DNA of 64,000 nt from Amorphochlora amoebiformis (lineage: Eukaryota; Cercozoa; Chlorarachniophyceae). Both the position numbers and the translations under genes were made by a program. The notes under the pieces were generated by a model. That model was not told the DNA's origin, did no database searches, and worked only from the letters and a program-made list of their open reading frames with translations. The stretch covers positions 124,001 to 188,000 of the forward strand of contig BAAHQB010000251.1 of assembly GCA_054601695.1 (NCBI GenBank), read 5' to 3'. Positions 1-64,000 of the stretch are shown in pieces. Position 1 is the stretch's first letter. Each line of letters starts with the position of its first letter.

Positions 1-248
1 TTATGAATACAAAAATGTACTCAGATTTGCGTATCATTTGTATTATTAATCGTGTACGTAAATATTTCTTATGTATACTTTGTGGCATTTGTTTGTGTTT
101 TTATGTGTGTGTGTGTCAGTGTATTTACATGATGTGTGGTGTAAAGTATAATTTATATACATATGTACATATATATATATATATATGTATGTATATATAT
201 ATGTATATACATATTTTATATATATATATATGTGCGTATTTCATATAC

Positions 249-306
<58 letters not shown>

Positions 307-311
307 ATATG

Positions 312-344
<33 letters not shown>

Positions 345-380
345 TCAATTCATGCATATGCATTTTGTAAATATTACATA

Positions 381-433
<53 letters not shown>

Positions 434-800
434 TATATAATACATACATATATACACATACATATTACATGTATCATTTAGTTATTCACCTACACATCCA
501 CTCATAATAATTTGTACATAAACACACATACATATAATTTATACTTCTGTAAATGTAACAACGTGCACATTTACATCTCCGAATATACATAATGGTAATC
601 TATCCTTTTTTATTTTTTCGGTTCAGAAAAAGCGTAGTGACTTACAGCGCGCTTATTACTACATTGCTTAAGCAAAGACAAACGAATAGAGGTAAGGATA
701 CCGTATATATATATATATTCATTTTTAGATATATATATATATATAGATATGTAGATATATAGATATAGATATATGCATATATGTACTTAAATATATGTGT

Positions 801-835
<35 letters not shown>

Positions 836-884
836 TAGATAGATTATGTATATGTATTATATATATTATATATATATACATATA

Positions 885-916
<32 letters not shown>

Positions 917-961
917 TATATATATTTATATATATATAATATATATATATATGTATATATC
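1..961. repeat. (TA)n-rich sequence, no exon recognised
   Basis: Mostly TA, TATG and TACA microsatellite with a more complex island at about 480-700. No exon with protein-like content and AG/GT flanks was found. It is probably intron of gene A or upstream sequence. Confidence 0.6.
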
Positions 962-1500
<539 letters not shown>

Positions 1501-1553
1501 GCATATGTGTGTATATATATGTGTGTATATATTATATCAGCTCTTCTTGTGTT

Positions 1554-1894
<341 letters not shown>

Positions 1895-1897
1895 AAA

Positions 1898-22615
<20,718 letters not shown>

Positions 22616-23200
22616 CGCGCTTGAGATTAGCCATCGAGGATGTAAACTAATCCAGGTAATTAAGGCAATTTCTTCCTGTCGAAACTCTGTAGGCCACAGG
22701 CTAGACAGTGTGTATGCGATACGCTAGATAATTGACGTGTAGTCAACACGGTCGAGAAGGTGTTGTCCAGGGAACTAAATACCGTATACCAATCATAGGC
22801 TAAGCCCTAGAAACCGATCGAGTTGGAATATACTAGATTCAAGTTATGCTAGTTATGATACATCGTACCACGTCCGTATTATTAGTACATAGTTGAATTG
22901 TACGAGAATTAACCGTGTGTATGTGAGTTTTAAGTACTTAGCTGAAGAATATTAAGACTATATCTAATGTGCACATCTAGACATCATCTGGATCATGTAT
23001 GCCGTGATCTGGATGATACAACTACTAGAACTAGTATAACGATATAATCTGAAAATTAATTTATCTAGTCCATTTGTAGTCAGTTAAACATTATCTGGAA
23101 TATTTAGTAATCCTCAATTTTGGACATCATAATCTGGATCATTGAATACATCAACACTGTACTCATGATATTATTGTCACATATATACATGTATATATAT

Positions 23201-23237
<37 letters not shown>

Positions 23238-23431
23238 CATATGAGTTAGACTGGTCAGACTCGGAATACATGTACGTGTACACTGTACATGTACACACAC
23301 TACTGAGATACGCTGGCCCATCTATTATAGAGCCGAAATAGTATCATTACACAGAGAGATATCCAGATATCAGATTTGGGATATCAAAGATATCCCCAAG
23401 ATCTCACCTTCGAATATATATGTATAATATA

Positions 23432-23481
<50 letters not shown>

Positions 23482-24085
23482 GTGTATGTATTATATATAC
23501 ACATATATACATATAATGCAATCATCACAAAAAAATGATCTTGTGTGACTTCTAACGCGACTCCATGGCAGGATACACACCTCTGCAGGATTCCGATTGA
23601 TGATTAGTGGATTATTTGGGCGAAATGTACAAAGATAAATCAAAAGTGGGAATCCGGGTCTTGGTGTTGCACTTGCCAACCCAAGGGTGACACAACAAGG
23701 GCGTCACATACAGTGCGTTATGACGCACCCTTTCTGTAGATATCTTGCGAAGAAGGATATACGGATATCGATTAAAGATATTATGTTTTAAATTAATTCC
23801 TCGGCCAGGTGAAGTTTTGGGTAATTTGATCAGCCGGAACCGAACTAGTCACACGGTAGTCCGTTGCAGGCTGTGGTGGTTTTCTGGGACGGTTTGCGTT
23901 CAAGTAGTTTAGGGGTTTTTACCTTTTTCCTTCCCTTCTTTTTCTTCTCGATTTTTATCACCACAATTGAGTTCTGGGAATTCGCTTCACGGGCTGCTGA
24001 AAATCACACCAAATTCCAACGTTGAAAGGGCTCTGATCAACCGCATCATTCGAATATACTTCTTCCCTGCATCTTCACCCGCGAT
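22616..24085. other. Complex intergenic sequence
   Basis: The first long stretch of ordinary, non-microsatellite sequence, broken by TA blocks at 23190-23235 and 23418-23515. No frame of convincing protein content on either strand. GATATC/ATATCC words recur at 23350-23400. It probably holds the 3' end of gene A and the promoter of the 24,086 ORF. Confidence 0.5.
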
Positions 24086-24406
24086 ATGGACATCCAGCCC
24101 ACCGCACGCGAGTCCAGCGGGGACCGAATCCAGGAAGTGAAAAAGTTGCTGAAATTGTTGGAGGAGAATGGAAGTTTGAGCCCAACCGAAAGTCAGGGCC
24201 AGATTGGGACTGTGCGAACCCTTCAATCACTGATTGAGGAGTACTCTAGGTCGTTATTGTCGAGACCTTTCGGAAACAATCAGTTTCTTCACCTGAAGAT
24301 TCTCCTCCAACGATTACAATACCTCGCACAAAGTCCAAAGCGTCAAACGTACATCATTGAATCGGCCGACCCTGGCGCGGATATAAAAGTCAAGACTAAT
24401 TCTTGA
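24086..24406 (+). CDS. Intronless 106-residue protein, unknown function
   Basis: ATG at 24086, stop TGA at 24404-24406, in a non-repetitive setting with balanced codon use. Begins MDIQPTARESSGDRIQEVKK and continues with leucine-rich amphipathic helices (LLKLLEENG, LQSLIEEYSRSLL, LKILLQRLQYLAQ), so probably a small all-helical, perhaps coiled-coil protein. No signal peptide or membrane segment. An upstream TC-rich stretch (23920-23955) may be promoter or 5' UTR. It could also be the first exon of a spliced gene, but no donor is needed. I do not recognise the family. Confidence 0.68.
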   Translation: MDIQPTARESSGDRIQEVKKLLKLLEENGSLSPTESQGQIGTVRTLQSLIEEYSRSLLSRPFGNNQFLHLKILLQRLQYLAQSPKRQTYIIESADPGADIKVKTNS

Positions 24407-25783
24407 CTAAAGAGAGAGATTTGGTCAAGCCTGAGGGTTCATGCACGTCAAGCTCTAATGTTATATTTTGGTACAATCGATCACAATGGACAATCTGCGA
24501 AATACGGCTGTAGATTGAGCTGTTTATGGGTATTGAATACCTCGAGACAGGTTATGAGAGTGTTACTCAATGCCCAATATACCTTTTGACTAATAGATTG
24601 ATATGATATTCATCAAACTGGTGGTTTACCAGGCAGCAGGTTGGAGAATCAACTCTTTTGTTGCAGTAGGTATCCAGTTCCAATAATGCCGTGTCTACAA
24701 TTGTAATATTAGAACGTGTACAACCTTCAGTGCGCAGTTCAATTTGGAGTTTGTTATACCATTTGAATCGTAAAATTTGAATATATTATCAATAGCCCAT
24801 ACTATATATTTGGAAGAGCCCATACTATGATGCACGAATTGAACGATACAAAAGGTAGTCACGCTGACATCTGGTATATTAAAGATTCTTACAGCTGTAA
24901 TTATTGAATGATTTTTAAATGGTATATCAACAGTGTGTTCTCAGTCCTTGAAATTTGGCTAGTCGGTCATAAACTTAAAGCGTAATAGCAGCTGCAGTAG
25001 CTATACCGCCTTGGTATATTGACTACAATTGTCCTGCGACCAGAGCCTAGTGTGGATTCCAAAATGCAACTGCTCGACAGCCCCCCGACTCTGAGTGAAG
25101 TACAATGCAGTATATGTAACAATGTTACTACATGACTCGCAGTACTGACGCAAAAAAGTAACACGTTGTTGCGCGAGAGCATGATAGGGAAACACAGTAG
25201 TCAATTCCATCATCAGTGTGTCTGGGATATCTGCCAGATTTATCGGGTATATGATAAGAATTGTATAAATCCTATCTATCCAAGAATGTTTTCTCTGATA
25301 ACTTTAGGATTCCACATTCTTCGCTGATGAGAGGGATGCCTTTTGATGTAGTCTAAGAACATGAGCGAATGATTCATCCCAAAGTCGTTGGGATCAGAAT
25401 GATCTTCGAACAAATGGCATATTCGATATGAAGTCACTCGACTAAATATCGTAGGCTTGCTGGAAATCCGGTGTTAGATGACAGTGACGGGCCACTGACG
25501 GCCGAATCCCTCCTTCGTACTTTTAAGAAGTTGGATTCTGCCAAAATCACCCAAAACCTTCTGTATGCTTTGTTCTACAAGAGTTCTCCCGATAAACTAA
25601 AAGAGTATTACCATACGTAATGTCACGCTCAGTTGCCGAGATAGGTCACCTAATCTTGCTACTACAAAGCATACTGTCACGTAACGAGTGTGCTACACAA
25701 CGTCCTATCACGCCCGATATTTTTAGTTCTTTCTTTTTAATCTTTCGCGCGAATTACGCGAGTTGGTAGCCCGAAAGCGAACG
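24407..25783. other. Complex intergenic sequence
   Basis: Non-repetitive, AT-biased sequence with many stops in all frames. A short reverse-strand frame (25,182-24,967) has no supporting features. Contains GTCACG words at 25,621 and 25,677 like those in repeats elsewhere. Probably 3' UTR and the promoter of gene C. Confidence 0.5.
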
Positions 25784-63608
<37,825 letters not shown>

Positions 63609-63645
63609 GTACTATAACTTATACATATATAGGTATATATATATA

Positions 63646-63688
<43 letters not shown>

Positions 63689-63694
63689 TTTTAA

Positions 63695-63769
63695 TGTTTT
63701 CCCGACTTTTCATGATGTCAAACTTCAACAAGTACTATAACTATATGCATGTATATGTATATACATTTA

Positions 63770-63801
<32 letters not shown>

Positions 63802-63875
63802 ATATAAATATATTTAATGTTTTCCCGACTTTTCAAGATGAAAAACTTCAACAGGTACTATAACTACACACATAC

Positions 63876-63969
<94 letters not shown>

Positions 63970-64000
63970 AATATTTAATGTTTTCCCAACTTTTCATGAT
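63695..64000 (+). repeat. Downstream copies of the 3' edge of the 63,549 exon
   Basis: GTTTTCCCGACTTTTCATGA then CTTCAACAAGTACTATAAC at about 63,697 and 63,817, and a third cut by the window end (63,979-64,000). All carry the exon end plus the GTACTA donor. Confidence 0.85.

Noticed and set aside
24967-25213. Reverse-strand ORFs of 70-71 codons
   Set aside because: Overlapping short frames of no recognisable content, no splice or start context, and opposite to every supported gene.

Overview
This window is eukaryotic nuclear DNA, very probably from a microbial eukaryote whose telomere repeat is TTAGGG. Most of it is (TA)n microsatellite. The rest is long degenerate TTAGGG/CCCTAA tracts, TC-rich tracts, homopolymers and tandem minisatellites. 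There is no rRNA, tRNA, CRISPR or bacterial gene organisation. The long open frames that translate to Tyr-Ile runs are microsatellite read-through, not proteins. I cannot name the organism. A P-type pentatricopeptide-repeat (PPR) protein and a large Gly-rich protein fit several protist lineages.

Hidden in the repeats are many tiny exons (9-208 nt), all on the + strand. Each is bounded by an AG on its left (typically TATATAG or CCCTAG) and a GT on its right (typically GTATAT, GTAACC or GTTAGG). I read them by eye and checked that codon phase carries across introns. They assemble into two very long, sparse genes with one short intronless ORF between them.

Gene A (before 1.9 kb to 22,615) has about 26 exons. 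The first third encodes a PPR array and the rest an unrecognised, mostly helical protein with an Arg- and Ser-Asn-Gly-Lys-rich tail and a proper stop. About 1.6 kb of coding sequence is spread over 20.7 kb.

The least repetitive stretch (22.6-26.2 kb) holds a 106-codon ORF (24,086-24,406) and the likely start of gene C (ATG at 25,784).

Gene C (25.8 kb to beyond 63.6 kb) has at least 45 exons. It encodes a giant Gly-X-X/Gly-Gly-Asp-rich (collagen-like) protein. The later part reads like a beta-rich domain with signatures HDENDDGVFEP and [10 protein letters not shown]. From memory this recalls a family of large uncharacterised Gly-rich proteins in fungi and other microbial eukaryotes. Three or four junctions are unresolved.

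Two phenomena stand out. (1) Many introns of gene C, and one of gene A, consist largely or wholly of telomere-like repeat that itself supplies splice signals (GTTAGG or GTAACC donors, CCCTAG acceptors). (2) At about 15 exons, truncated copies of the exon edge are amplified next to it. Copies of the 5' edge with its acceptor always lie upstream of the intact exon, and copies of the 3' edge with its donor always lie downstream. Many of the minisatellites here are therefore amplified exon edges.
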